A stretch of DNA of 64,000 nucleotides from Topomyia yanbarensis (lineage: Eukaryota; Arthropoda; Insecta; Diptera; Culicidae). The stretch is taken from assembly GCF_030247195.1 (NCBI RefSeq), contig NC_080671.1:32400343-32464342 (forward strand), in the 5' to 3' direction. Below, piece by piece: positions 12,190 through 25,199 of the stretch. The notes under the pieces are model-generated. The model saw only the letters and a list, made by a program, of their open reading frames with translations, made no database searches and was not told the DNA's origin. The translations under genes and the position numbers were made by a program. The first letter of the stretch is position 1. Every line of letters starts with the position of its first letter.

Positions 12190-13764
12190 CCGCATCGGCC
12201 TTGAACTTGACCATGTCTTGCTGGCGCTCTTCTATTTTGCTCGCATCATGGTTTTTATACACTTTTGACGTGATTACATACAATGAAGCACAACGAGTCG
12301 ATCGATTGATAGATCGGTACAATTGGATTGGAGTACCTGCACTTTTTTTATCACCGTCATCGACAGTTCAAACAATCTAAACCGGGAGCAGGTGGCACGT
12401 GATACGAGATAACCTTGAGGTTGCCGATTTGAATTAACGCAGACTATGCTCATTCGCAGTCGATTGCGTTGGGGGCGATGGGAAACAGATCGTATCATCC
12501 CAGTAATCAACCGGGAGTGCAGCAATCAAAGCTCGATTCGCTTGTGATGGGAAAGTTGGAATTAAGTTGTAGAGCCGAATCGCAACCGAACTGAGTTGGC
12601 TAGAGCTGACTGACTGCTCCAGTTTCTGTAGATCTGTGTGTCTGTGATTCACGATCAGAATGCCTGTTCGTCGATCGCCGGTATGGAATGTTGATTTTTT
12701 TTCTTCTTGAATATTATATGCAGGTACTACAGCGGGTTGCCGCGATTGAATTGAATCAACTCGATCACCGATCCGAAATTAAATACGATCGTGTGAAGAT
12801 GTGCAGTTTCAAATTATCGATTGCGCCTGTTATTCCAATATTTGAATTATGAGTTAAGTGTATCTAAGTATAGGGGTTTGTGCTAGTATAATTGCCCTGA
12901 TAATAATTATTTTTCTAGGAATTATTCTACTATAGACGTCTGAAAAAACTTAAGTATCGAGGAAATCCTACGTACGTCGTTTGTTATTGTCATATGAATT
13001 TAGGCAACTTTAGTTTTTGGCTCTAGGTCAAAAATTACGAGAGAAAAATTTGCTGTCATGAGTCCCTTCCATCAAAAACACACATGAAGGAAAAAATGGT
13101 TCAATTTTACAGAATTTTTGATTCTGTAACGAGTTCCTGAATCCAAAACATCTGAAAGTGTCCAAATCGTTTAAAGGAAGCCATAGTTATGAGCATTTCA
13201 ATTTGTGGGTACCCGGGTAACCTCGTTGGCCTGTTAAAGGTGTTTTTGTTGGACACATAACGGTTAACATTATTTGAAGGAAAAGTCACAATTGAAAAAG
13301 TTAAATTAAAAACCTGTTTTAATCCACCTAGCGCGAGGCCTAAAATTGAGCACTTTTTTGGGAATAAATTGTAAAGCATCTACTCTATGGATTTTGAAAC
13401 TTTTTTTTTATTTTGAAGATAGACATGTTTTGGCTTTTCAATTTCACATTTGAAGACGACCTTGAAAATTCAATGATGACATTGATGTTGAAACAGCATG
13501 AGTTCCGTTTAAGTAAAGTTTTGGCAAATTGGGTAATCTGTAATCAAAAAACTCATATTTTTTATAATCATAGTCACGTTGGCTATGTTTAGACCAGAGG
13601 GACTTCTTTTATTTTATAATTTGTAAATGTTATGTAACGATTTGTGAAAATTTCCAATATTTACGTTATTTTTTAGCCTATTAGGGGCCATAAAAATGCA
13701 ACAAATTGAAATTTTGCGAATCTCTCCCGACCAAACATAGCGGTATGTTTTCTGAACAATTATA
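12190..13764. other. intergenic DNA; CpG-richer island at 12.38-12.80 kb
   Basis: 12380-12800 has many CG dinucleotides and, on the minus strand, initiator-like TCAGTC/TCAGTT words near 12598-12620. It could be a 5' exon or promoter of the minus-strand candidate gene. The rest is AT-rich with no coding signal. Confidence 0.35.
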
Positions 13765-13776
13765 GAAAAAATATTT

Positions 13777-16700
13777 ATTTATTTTTTTTTATTCATTTCG
13801 TTTATTTGATAGGCACAAATGCGTTAGCTTGGCGGTGCCAAATTCTTTTGTTTTTACATTTTTTATATTTTAAAACTAGGAGGTTACAATGTTGAAATAT
13901 TTTTTTTAAAAAAGAAAAATTTTACAGCTATCTTAAGACTAGAAATAAGATTCTATATACAAGAGAGGGGACGAAAGATTTTTTTTATGAAAAATTTTTA
14001 AAACAAGGAATTCAATAGTAATAATTTTTAGGAAATATTTACAGTTATCTTAAAACTAACAATATAGTTTGGTACACAAAAGGGGGAACAAATATTTATG
14101 AGAAAATTCGCAGGTGTTTTAAGACTAGGGATACAATACTATTTACAAGATGGGGGACAATAGTTTTAACAAAGAGGTAAAATTACAACTATCTTAAAAC
14201 TAGGAATACAGAATACAAATTTGAACTTTTTTAGCGGAGACTTATGCTTGGTCAAGATATTCAGAGGGGGGCTGTAGAAGCAGTTGTATCAAGGACAGGG
14301 GAGAGAAAGCGTAGATGGTGACCGGGAGAGAAGAGCAAAACTTGCAACTTTCGCTCAAACGGGAGATCAGCGAAAGATTACCGCCTCAGTCTAGTAGGTC
14401 GGATTGGCGGATGGTATTCTTCGGACCCGCGGGGAATCCTTCAAAAGTCATCGGACCTTGAGTCGCTCTCGCTTCAGTTTCCGTAGTGGTAAGTGCGACG
14501 GCGGTTACATAGTTGCAGTCTGGAGCTGATCGGTCCCACAAGGCAAGAGAAAGCTTCTAAAACGAGAAATAAAAAGAGAGGGGCTAAATTGGGATATTTG
14601 TCGTTTTTATGAAAGTATAAATAAGGGACATATAGGGGAAATCACGATTTGCCAGTATATCTCGGACTGGGACATTGGGTGGTCTACCTCGGGCCCGAAG
14701 GGAATCCTTTAACTGAGACCTGGCGTCCAAGTACCCGGCGCATACCCAGACAACGTGCTCGATGTCGTGATAGCCCTCGTCACAAGCGCACAGACTACTC
14801 TCCGCAAGCCCAATACGCCGCAGATGCGCATCCAAGGTGTAGTGGTTGGACATAAGTCGGGACATTACACGAATAAAATCCCGACCCACATCCATCCCCC
14901 TGAACCAAGGCTTCGTTGATACCTTTGGGATAATGGAATGTAGCCATCGTCCAAGTTCACCATTGCTCCACGAGGTTTGCCAACTGTTGAGTGTCCTCTG
15001 ACGACAAATACTAAAAAATTCGTTGAAGCAGATTGGTCTTTCGTATATGTCACCATTTAATGCGCCCACCTTTGCTAATGAGTCGGCCTTTTCATTGCCC
15101 GGGATAGAGCAATGAGAGGGGACTCAAACAAAGGTAATTTGATAAGATTTTTCAGATAACGTACACAAGGACTCCCGTATCTTCCCCAGGAAATATGGGA
15201 ATTGCTTTTTGGGCTTCATCGCACGAAGAGCCTCGATGGAGCTGAGGCTGTCCGAAATGATGAAGTAGTGATCTGTGGGCAGAGTGTCGATGATCCCAAG
15301 GGTGTACTGAATTGCAGCTAACTCTGCGACGTAAACTGAAGCGGGATCATTGAGCTTGAATGAAGCGGTGATAGTATTGTTGAAGATACCGAAGCCAGTG
15401 GACCCATCGAGATTTGATCCGTCAGTGTAGAACATTTTGTCACAGTCGACTTCTCGGAATTTATTATAAAATATATTGGGGATCACTTGCGGGCGTATAT
15501 GGTCCGGGATTCCACGAATCTCTTCCTTCATGGATGTGTCGAAGAATACAGTAGAATCAGAAGTATCTAGGAAACGAACACGGCTGGGAGTATATGAAGA
15601 AGGATTAATGCTCTGTGCCATGTAGTCGAAGTACAAGGCCATAAATCGGGTTTGAGAATTAAGCTCGACGAGCCTCTCGAAGTTTTCAATCACCAACGGG
15701 TTCAGAATGTCGCATCGGATGAGCAATCGATATGAGAGTTCCCAAAATCGATTTTTTAGCGGAAGAACGCCCGCCAGCACTTCGAGACTCATCGTATGGG
15801 TCGAGTGCATGCAACCCAAGGCAATGCGCAAGCAACGATACTGGATTCTCTCCAGTTTGATGAAGTGTATGTTCGCAGCGGAGCGGAAACAGAAACACCC
15901 GTACTCCATCACCGACAATATCGTTGTTTGGTATAACCTGATCAGGTCTCCTGGGTGAGCACCCCACCATGTTCCAGTTATTGTTCGGAGAAAATTGATC
16001 CTTTGTTGGCATTTCTGTTTCAGATACCTAATGTGACATCCCCAGGTACCTTTAGAGTCGAACCAGACCCCGAGATATTTAAATGTGAAAACCTGGTTGA
16101 TCGTTGCACCCATTAATAGAAGCTGGAGTTGCGCCGGCTCACGCTTCCTAGAAAAAACAACCAACTCAGTTTTCTCCGTGGAGAACTCAATACCCAGCTG
16201 AAGAGCCCAAGCAGACAAATTGTCCAAGGTATTTTGTAATGGTCCTTGCAAGTCGGCAGCTTTGGGCCCTGTAACAGAGACCACCCCGTCGTCTGCAAGT
16301 TGCCTTAGCGTGCATGAATTGGCAAGACAATCGTCAATGTCATTCACGTAGAAATTGTAGAGCAGGGGACTTAGACATGAGCCCTGGGGAAGACCCATGT
16401 AGCTAAATCGCGATGTTGTTAAATCGCCATGCGAAAAGTGCATGTGCTTTTCAGACAACAGGTTTAGCAAAAAGTTATTTAAAATTGGCGAAAGACCATG
16501 CTGGTGCAGCTTCTCTGACAGAATGTTGATAGAAACTGAGTCAAAAGCCCCCTTAATATCCAAGAAGACTGATGCCATTTGCTCTTTGTTAGCATAGGCC
16601 ATTTGGATTTCTGTAGAAAGCAACGCAAGGCAATCGTTCGTCCCTTTGCCTTTGCGGAAGCCAAATTGTGTATCTGACAGTAAGCCATTTGCTTCAACCC

Positions 16701-17643
16701 AATTGTCGAGGCGAAACAAGATCATTTTCTCGAACAACTTCCGAATACAGGACAGCATTGCAATCGGCCGATATGAGTTGTGGTCGGAGGCTGGTTTTCC
16801 TGGTTTTTGGATGGCGATGACCTTCACTTGCCTCCAGTCATGAGGGACAATGTTACCCTCAAGAAACTTGTTAAATAAATTCAACAAGCGCCTTTTTGCA
16901 GTGTCAGGTAGATTCTTCAGCAAGTTGAATTTGATTCTGTCTAACCCTGGGGCGTTATTGTTGCATGATAAGAGAGCAAGTGAGAACTCCACCATCGAAA
17001 ACGGTGTTTCGTTCGCGGTATCGTGAGGAGACGCGGCGCGGTACGTTTTCTGTACCGGGACAGAGTCCGGACAGATCTTCTTGGCGAAAGCAAATATCCA
17101 ACGGTTTGAATATTCCACGTTCTCGTTGGTACTATTACGGTTACGCATACGTCGAGCCGTACCCCAAAGAGTGCTCATCGCTGTTTCTCTCGTTAACCCG
17201 TCGACGAACCGGCGCCAATAACTACGTTTTTTGGCTTTCATTAGACTCTTCATTCGCCTTTCTAACGACGCGTACTGTAGATAGCTAGCGGGTAACCCGT
17301 CTTCCCGGAAGGCCTTATATGCAGTGGACTTTTCCGCGTACAGCTCTGAGCACTCTTTATCCCACCACAGGGTGGGAGACCGTCCATGGGTATTCGCGCT
17401 GGGTACTGGTTTAGTCTGAGCTTGATTCGCACTGTCGAGAATCAAGCCAGCCAAAAACCTGTACTCTTCCTCCGGAGGAAGTTCTTGAGTGGATTCGATT
17501 TTAACGGATATCGCGGTCGCGTAACTCTTCCAATCAATGTTCCGTGTGAGGTCATACGATACATTGATTGTTTCCGATGGTCTTGAACCATTAGCAATTG
17601 AAATCACGATAGGCAAATGGTCGCTACCGTGGGGATCAGGGAT
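13777..17643 (-). mobile_element. I-group non-LTR retrotransposon, copy 1 (5'-truncated, insertion ends defined)
   Basis: A minus-strand element with an A-rich 3' end (13777-13800 as T-rich on +), a roughly 800-bp 3' UTR and an ORF2 cut within the endonuclease domain. A GA6TATTT word at 13765-13776 and GA7TATTT at 17644-17656 flank it as a 12-13 bp target duplication. It is a close sister (nearly identical by eye) of 31925-37590. The RNase H domain points to the I/Loa/R1 assemblage rather than classical Jockey; the exact clade needs a tree. Confidence 0.9.
14584..17643 (-). pseudogene. ORF2 (endonuclease-RT-RNase H) of I-group copy 1, truncated with one nonsense codon
   Basis: The frame is open from the 5' break to 14584 except for one TGA at 15124-15126, where the sister copy has TGG (WVPSHCSIPGNEKAD). 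It starts at the end of the endonuclease (GSDHLPIVIS). RT blocks follow: PGLDRIKFNLLKNLP, FLDIKGAFDSVS, GLPQGSCLSPLLYN and catalytic LADD. RNase H follows: YTDGS, AELAAI, ISDSLSS, then WVPSH...KAD after the stop. A C-terminal finger CACDEGYHDIEHVVWVC completes it. The enzyme would nick target DNA and reverse-transcribe its own RNA at the nick. This copy lacks most of the endonuclease and cannot be active. Confidence 0.9.
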
Positions 17644-17773
17644 GAAAAAAATATTTGAAATCGGACCAGTACTTCTATGAAAAGTCTTACTTAAACCCTT
17701 GAAAACACTGATTTCGGGAAAACGCGTTTAAAGATAAAGTACAGTGTATAACTCAATTGTAGTACCTTACAAG

Positions 17774-20036
17774 TTACTCTGCTATACCGGGGCCGTAGAG
17801 TTCTCCTTTCTCATCACGAAAATATTCTTGGTTGTCGACATTTTGCTCCCTTTGTTGAATTCGGGCCTGTGTTGCAGCGACACCCACTTTGCGTTCAGAG
17901 CGAGTGATACATTCACCGTCGAGTCGAGTAGCACATCTTTCAGCTTCAGTCCCCAAGATAATTCCCATCACCTCCATAGCTTGTAATATCCATGAAAATC
18001 CTTGGTTGAAGATGGTGACTGCCAAATAAGTCGCAACATTGACCACCTGCCTGCCAGAATGCAAGTGTTTTGGCGCTAAGGCCCAGATTCCACTATTCAG
18101 AGACTCATTGTTGTTTTGGGTGTGAGCTCCTTAGCATCTTTCTAATAAATCATTAGATGATAGACTTTCGTAGATGCGTTTCAATAATTCTGCGATGGAA
18201 GGAGCGATGGGGATCCTGACATGTTCCAAAGATTCTAAAGTTCCTTTTGCTTCGGCCTGACGCCACTTGCACCAACTGTCCTCACCGGATGGACACTTTG
18301 AGTGTTGGGGATTTTCGTTCGATGACGAGCAGTGTTCGAGGGAAGCCCAGATTGCATTTCGCATATGTTCTACAGAATTTGAGTTTCTCCGAATCCCAGC
18401 CCATACAATTTTTTTTAGCTCGCCGATCAATTTGTCCGTCAACTTTCCCTTTCCTTTCCCACCAATACCTTTGTTTTCTTTCTTCAGTTTTCGTAATCTC
18501 GTTCCCATACGCTTCTCAACATGCCCGATGCATTCTTTCTTCCGTACGATTATCTCGTCCCCATATGGTTTTGAATCCACGATTCCTTTGAACGTCTTGC
18601 TATCGCCGTCACCGATATACTGTACGTATTTCACACCATGCTTTTCAAATGACTTTAGCAACATTTCTACGATGGCATCGATTTCCATCTTCCCAGCACT
18701 GCCTGAATGATTAATGGTGCAATCGTTCTTATGGCTTTCATACCATTCCGCGAATTCTTCGGCGTTCACGTCTATCGATTTTTTTATGATACTCGTTTGA
18801 CAAAAGCTTGACTTTACCACCGTGTCTACGACCTTCCCACTGAAACCCCCAATAAGTGTAGCCACGCCGAATAAGGAAGAGAAGCCTCGCTTCTTCTAGG
18901 TACCATCTCCCGAAACAGTCAAATTTTCGGCAACATTCCCATGTTCTGTGTTCATTGCTTTCTCCTCGTTCACAGCGATCCGTAACTCGGAGTCGTAGAC
19001 TGAAGCTGCGGCGATTTCGATGTTATTAAGACATTGATAATAAGTTTTGTTTGCAATTCCAGTACAAATATCCATGAAACCATAAAACTTATTCAATCCA
19101 TCATGTCCCACTCCAAGCAAACGAAACACGAATACCAACCGTCGGTTCACTTCGCAAGTGCCATTAATTTTAGGACAGCACGGTACAGATTTTTCTCTAC
19201 ATTTAGCACAGCGCATGATAAGGATAAATCCCGCCCCACGATTGTCACTTCTAAGAAATTCCACTTTTCCTTGGCACGTTTTGCAAACAACCTTTTCCGA
19301 AATAGCACTGAAAACGGAATAAAACTCAATGAAGCAATAAGAAAAAGCCCCAGAAATCGCTGCTCCTAACAATCGCCTACCGCTTAATTTTCGCGCCGAC
19401 GCACTTGCAAATTCGGCATCGTACTTGGTCAATAAAGGGCTACTAATCTTTCTCTTTTTAACCCTTTCATGCCCAACGTTGTTCTAGTTCAGCTAGGATT
19501 TCAAATCTATTTTTCCTTGAGAACGGTGGGGTCAATAAACACAAAAAGCCTTTTCTCATAAAGATAGGTGCTTCCCTTGCAGTGTTAGAAGCTGCTTAAT
19601 TTTTACCTTACAATGCTCAATACAATTCTCCAAAAATATTTACAATAGTCTAATCACGTGAAAAACGTAGCAGAAGACAGTCTAAATTAATAATATTTAT
19701 CAGTTTTTTATAATATTGCAACATACCGAAGATATATGAAAAATTCATTTTCCGTCATCAACATAAACTGACCCTTGCAGCACTACTCCGTCGGAATCCA
19801 ATCAGGCTAATTGCAATAACTTCAGTTCTAGAGCTGATCCTTGTAACTTTTAATACTCAAATGAAAGGCAATAGTCACATTTATTAGCCTTACTTGTTTT
19901 TGTGAGCAAATCTTGCCTCAATCATAAGTTATACCTGTTTAAAAACGTTGTTGTCCACAAACAACATGGGCATGAATGGGTTAATGCGGCCAGCGACACG
20001 AGAATAGCCCTTTGTTTGCCTACCCTTTCTATCCAT
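17774..20036 (-). pseudogene. Mutator/Kolobok-like transposase gene, two nonsense codons and one MITE insertion
   Basis: Starting at ATG 20036 and skipping the MITE at 19462-19980 (plus one TTAA), the frame runs 580 codons to the TAA at 17774. It is broken by TAG at 18896-18898 (a Trp position in SGDGT-W) and TAA at 18131-18133. Landmarks are the CxxC pairs near the N-terminus (VCKTCQGK, RCAKCREK), SGDGT, LIGGFSGKVVD, NHSGSAGKMEID, YIGDGDSKTF with KECIGHVEKRMG, HTQNNNESLNSGIW and a terminal LYGPGIAE. This matches the arthropod 'Mutator-like' transposase domain family as I know it; the Asp residues in SGDG and IGDGD are likely catalytic. It would cut and paste its own element. It looks recently inactivated, since only point lesions and one MITE are seen. 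Confidence 0.82.
19462..19980 (-). mobile_element. piggyBac-type MITE family P1 (519 bp) inside the transposase gene
   Basis: TTAA at 19458-19461 and 19981-19984 flank inverted ends CCCTTTCATGCCCA and TGGGCATGAATGGG. The TTAA duplication and CCC start are piggyBac hallmarks. There is no ORF. A sister copy in the opposite orientation sits at 42931-43448. Confidence 0.88.
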
Positions 20037-20500
20037 TTTTAATCGAAAGACTCCGATACAGTGACGTTACCACTTAAAGCGACTGAGGTGCGACCTGCAC
20101 GAAATCCGATGGAATACTGAACTCAGACGAGAACCCCAAATGAATGAAAAAAAAACAAGAAATCGTTCACAGACACTCACATATACATAAACAGTCAAGA
20201 ATGAACCAGTGAATTCTTTAAACAATGATTTTTCCATAGACAGGCGCTATCGTGGTGCGCCGCGCTTAGTATCTCAGAAACGGCCGGAGATGGGTACCTT
20301 TCGGTTCCCAGAAACACGCCAAGGAATATGATTTTCACCAAGTCCTTTCTGTGGCGTGTTCTCAGTTACATATAGATTGAAATTAAACAACAACAAAAAA
20401 ATCGATTTTTTGAAACCGTGAGAGTAGAGGACCCCCTTAATCCAAAATATACGGAAAAAATTGTTCCCAAAATCGTGAATAAAGTGTCATGAATCCTGGA
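20037..20500. other. 5' flank of the Mutator/Kolobok-like element, with its probable right terminus
   Basis: 20420-20445 reads GAGAGTAGAGGACCCCC followed by TTAA. The reverse complement GGGGGTCCTCTACTC is a plausible element end beside a TTAA target. No matching left end was found before or after the I-group insertion at 13.8-17.6 kb. Confidence 0.35.
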
Positions 20501-20599
20501 ACAGTCACGTTTTTACCCTATTGAAACAGCTTGAGCTTGTGCGACCACCCTGGCTGCTACACCGTTATCGATCGGGACTAGCTGAAGTTGCACGGGGAA

Positions 20600-21041
20600 G
20601 AAGTAGATAATTATGCTTGAGAGTAGCGAAACATCTTTCAATGTGCAACTCCTGGTAATCCTAAAGTGGCCAGGCCCGAACGTAGATCGCGGAAGGAAAG
20701 GGAAGGAATGGTTAGTCCGATACTTGCTTTTGCCAGAGGCCGTATATACTACTGCGCACTCCACAAGTATCACGGGAGGAGGATATTTTTGTTAGTAAGA
20801 GTATAGAAGTTGCATCTACTTCTTCTTTACCGACGTCAGAGAGGTGATTCCACTACCTGGACTAGATATCGATCCACCAATTTCATGGACCGGGGACCAA
20901 TGGCTTTACTTCCCTTCCGAAGGAAGACGTGTCCACAGATTTTTTCATCTCAGAAAAATCTCAACGACCTCGGCTGGAATTGAACCCAGGCCAACTGGAA
21001 TGAGTGGCGGTCTTACGCCTTACCACTCATCCACCGGCGCC
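20600..21041 (-). mobile_element. tRNA-derived SINE (Feilai-like)
   Basis: On the minus strand the element opens GGCGCCGGTGGATGAGTGGT (A-box-like) and has a B box GGTTCAATTCC at 20986-20976, then a tRNA-unrelated body. Its 3' part recurs at 1075-1215. Feilai is the known tRNA-related SINE of Aedes aegypti; the family name is my inference. The tRNA head lacks a foldable acceptor stem, so it is not a tRNA gene. Confidence 0.7.
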
Positions 21042-21179
21042 GTCTGTCACGTTTTTACGTTATGGAAACAGGACCATGAACATAATTATGTTCAATCTCC
21101 CTTCAGTAACGCCCGCATAACACTTATTTTAGTGGAACTATTTGTTTTTGTTTTGTGAACGTCAGTCACGGTTTCCGCC

Positions 21180-21720
21180 AAGTAATTTCTAATGCGATTT
21201 TCAGTACGCGAACTAGTTCACTACTTTATGAACTTTATTCATAAAATCAAAGGTTGACTCATGATGATTTTCATAGATATAGGAGCCTTAGTTCAAAAAA
21301 TCAAAATATTTTGGATATGTTCCCGTGAACTATTTCACGAAATTCAAAATCGTATTCATGAATCCATTTAATCCTCGTGAAACAATTCATGATCTTTAAT
21401 ATATTAGGTATGATCCAATATCCGTGTTCGAGAAATAGTTCACAAAACCATCAAATATTCATGTTAAATATTCATGTATTCGTGAACTGGTTCATGATAT
21501 CTAGTATAAGTCACAACTCACGTTCATTTTTGCGAAATAGTTCACGAAATCATTATATATTATTCATGTATTCGTGAACTGGTTCATATCATATGATATC
21601 GCTAATCATTTATGATTTCATGCAACATGATAATGAAATTTTCCCGTGAACTCTTTCACAAAATTTGGAGAGTTATTCGTGGAATCATTTTTATTCCATG
21701 CACTGTTTTATGAAACGTCC
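21180..21720. repeat. degenerate foldback array of GTGAAC / TTCATGA words
   Basis: Repeated palindromic motifs (CGTGAACTATTTCACGAAA, TATTCATGAAT, CGTGAACTGGTTCATGAT) fill about 500 bp. Similar words appear at 31725-31830 and 41770-42070, so this is a dispersed family. Non-coding. Confidence 0.6.
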
Positions 21721-22239
21721 AGCTGCTAGCGACCATAGTAGTGGACACGAGCATTAGATATTAAAAAACTATTAGGACCTCGAACCGCTTTATTCGTTTG
21801 ATAAGGTTAATGGTGATGTCTGGGTAGAAAACGAAAACTGCGCCGAGAATCCCAAATAGTGTGCGTGATATAATTCACAGAACAAGATATCGCGAATCAG
21901 TCACATTTTTATGATGCAGTTCATATCGTCACGTTATTCCAAATAAAAAAATCGATAGTAACCAAAAAGTAATAGGCGAAGAAAATTTACGAATACCATA
22001 GTAAAACTGCTGATATGAACATTAGAAAAAAAGTTATTCTGAAAAATTAGGGTGAACGTATAAATATGGGATACACTGTATTTTCCCATGTAACCAATGT
22101 CAAAAACTTGAAGCAAAGTGGGCGGAGGTCTAAAGTTGTCCAAATGATATGAAATTTGGCATCTGAGTTTACTTTGCTATTTGTCACAATAGGAGGCCTT
22201 TGAGATTTCAAAAATGAGTGTTTTTTGCAATGCTCTAAT

Positions 22240-23365
<1,126 letters not shown>

Positions 23366-23876
23366 CTTTGAAAAATAGTAGCAAATATCTCACATCAAAA
23401 GGGATTAATCACTATAACTATATCAGTAAAATGAAGGTTTTGGATCATCATAAAACAACCTAGAAGACATCATTGCCGTTTTTGTGTGAATAATTTTTCG
23501 CGTGTTTTTGGCGAAAAAGAACCACTATGCATTGATGAGGTTTTTCCGAGAGAACATCAATGAAAAATGAGTCGAATGCTCCTTTTGTGCTCAAGAAAAC
23601 ATACGCGATTTTTTGCGCAAGCAAGTCGGATTTCTGACGAAAGTCAAGACAATCGGTCGTTCCCTTTCCCCCTGCCGATTACCAAACTGGGTATCTCATA
23701 GCAAGTCGTTCGCCTCAACCCAAGTGTTGAGACGTTGTAGGACAATTTTCTCCAACAGTTTCCTGATGGATGATAGCATTGCATTCGGTCGATATGAATT
23801 ATGATCGGGGGCTTGATTCCCCGGTTTTGAAATAACGATAGCCTGTTGAATAAACTCCTCAAGCATCTGTTTGCAT

Positions 23877-24390
23877 TAGAGATGGGCAATTCGTTCGCGA
23901 ACGGTTGAAGTGAACTGGTTCTTTGAAGAGAATGAGCGAACGGAAGTTCTTTTTAAAAGAACGGTAGTTCTCAATTCTCTTCAAAGCGAATGAACTGAAT
24001 ATGACCCAAAGCCGTTTAGCGAATTTCTCGGACCGATTTTTAGGCGAACGAATGAAAATGAACTGACTTGCCGTCCCACAAACCGCTCTCTGTGCTCTCC
24101 CAGAATAAAACCGGCGAAGAACGACTCATAAGCGAACGACTCATTCTCTATTTCTCTAGTTATACATAATGAAGAAATCGCCACCCTTGATGAACTTGTT
24201 AAGCATACAGATAATAGTTTGGGCAGCATCTGTTTGGTTCCTCTCCAAGAATCGAATGTTTTGAGAGACATTCGCTAGATACAAGTAAAATATCAGCTGA
24301 ACGGAAGAACGGTTCATCTGAACTAGTTCTTTTTATAGAACTGTTCAGTCGGGAATGGTTCTTCGAAGTGAACTATTTCGCCCATCTCTA
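23877..24390. mobile_element. hAT-type MITE with 8-bp target duplication
   Basis: Inverted ends TAGAGATGGGC and GCCCATCTCTA are flanked by GTTTGCAT at 23869-23876 and 24391-24398. The 8-bp duplication and TAGAGATGGGC end are typical of hAT elements. The body has many GAACGA/TTCGTTC words. No transposase. Confidence 0.9.
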
Positions 24391-24706
24391 GTTTGCATTA
24401 GTCATGGGTGCGTTTCAACTTCGTCTCATCAGAAACCGACACTAACTTTTTGTCGGAATAGATTAGCGCCGGCTTGATGCTAAATTTTTAAAACTAAAAC
24501 ATACTTTGTCTTTCATTCGAACGACTAATCAAACGTGATGTCTCGTCCCAGCAGAAGTTCTATTTATGCCGATAAGATACAGTGAGCCGAAACTTGTCTT
24601 GGCTTAGCAGGCCTATGCGAAAGCACTATGCTATATTTCACGCTAAGGAGCAAAATTGGGTAAACACCAAAATTTCTCATCAGGGCGAAAATTTTTGGTA
24701 ATAATA

Positions 24707-24775
24707 TAGACACCCATATGGTGCTAGTTACTGACGAGATGAATTCGAAACACAAAAAATAAAACTTAATAATAT
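24707..24775 (+). repeat. fragment of the GCTAGTTACTGACGAGATG foldback family
   Basis: It shares GACACCCA-ATGGTGCTAG, TGACGAGATGAATTCGAAAC and an AAACTTAAT end with the element at 56471-57091. Confidence 0.6.
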
Positions 24776-25084
24776 AGTCTTTTTGCAGATTCTTCATCAA
24801 GTTGAATTTAATTCTATCTGGGCCCGGAACGTTTTTGTTACACGAGAGGAGTGCAATTGAAAATTTCAGCATTGTCAAGGGTGAATATTTAGAATCGCCA
24901 CTGGTGGCAACATCGCGAATGATTTTCTGAGCAAGGACACAATCTGGACAAACTTTCTTGGCAATATTAAATATATTGATTTGCGAAATGGTAATTATGT
25001 TCTTCCTTGTACTCCCTTGACGATTCAGAAATAGTTTTCAAGCAACCGTGTGAGGGCGTCTATAAATAATCACTCCAGACAGTC

Positions 25085-25199
25085 GTTTTTTACTCAGTTC
25101 TTTTATTCGATAAGGCACATTCGCATTAGCATGGAGGTGCCATTTTTTTCATTTTACAATTTCTTAAAATTAGGAGATCAAAGCGCATTAAAATATATT
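25085..25199 (-). mobile_element. 3' end of a further I-group element, split by the adjacent array
   Basis: T-rich start, TTTATTCGATAAGGCAC and GCATTAGCATGGAGGTGCCA match the 3' end of copies 1 and 2. The matching continuation lies beyond the array at 28917-29240 (ATCTTAAAGCTTAAG, ATACAAGAGG, GACAGGGAGAAGA). The two pieces are one 3' UTR interrupted by about 3.7 kb. Confidence 0.7.

Larger units (their letters stand above)
23620..25080 (-). pseudogene. decayed I-group RT fragment (copy 3), interrupted
   Basis: 23644-23850 aligns with RT positions 16626-16840 of copy 1. 24780-24960 aligns with 16900-17100 (peptide SIALLSCNKNVPGPDRIKFN). Between them lie a hAT-type MITE (23877-24390) and unrelated DNA including a foldback-family scrap (24707-24775). 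Frameshifts and indels abound. Confidence 0.75.

Noticed and set aside
13376..13420. Left terminus of the Mutator/Kolobok-like element (shared TCTACTCT word)
   Set aside because: Only an 8-bp match with poor extension; could be chance.
18247..18710. Plus-strand ORFs of 114 and 147 codons
   Set aside because: Antisense shadows of the minus-strand transposase.
20970..21041. tRNA gene
   Set aside because: A- and B-box-like words exist, but no proper cloverleaf; it is the head of a SINE with a long unrelated body.
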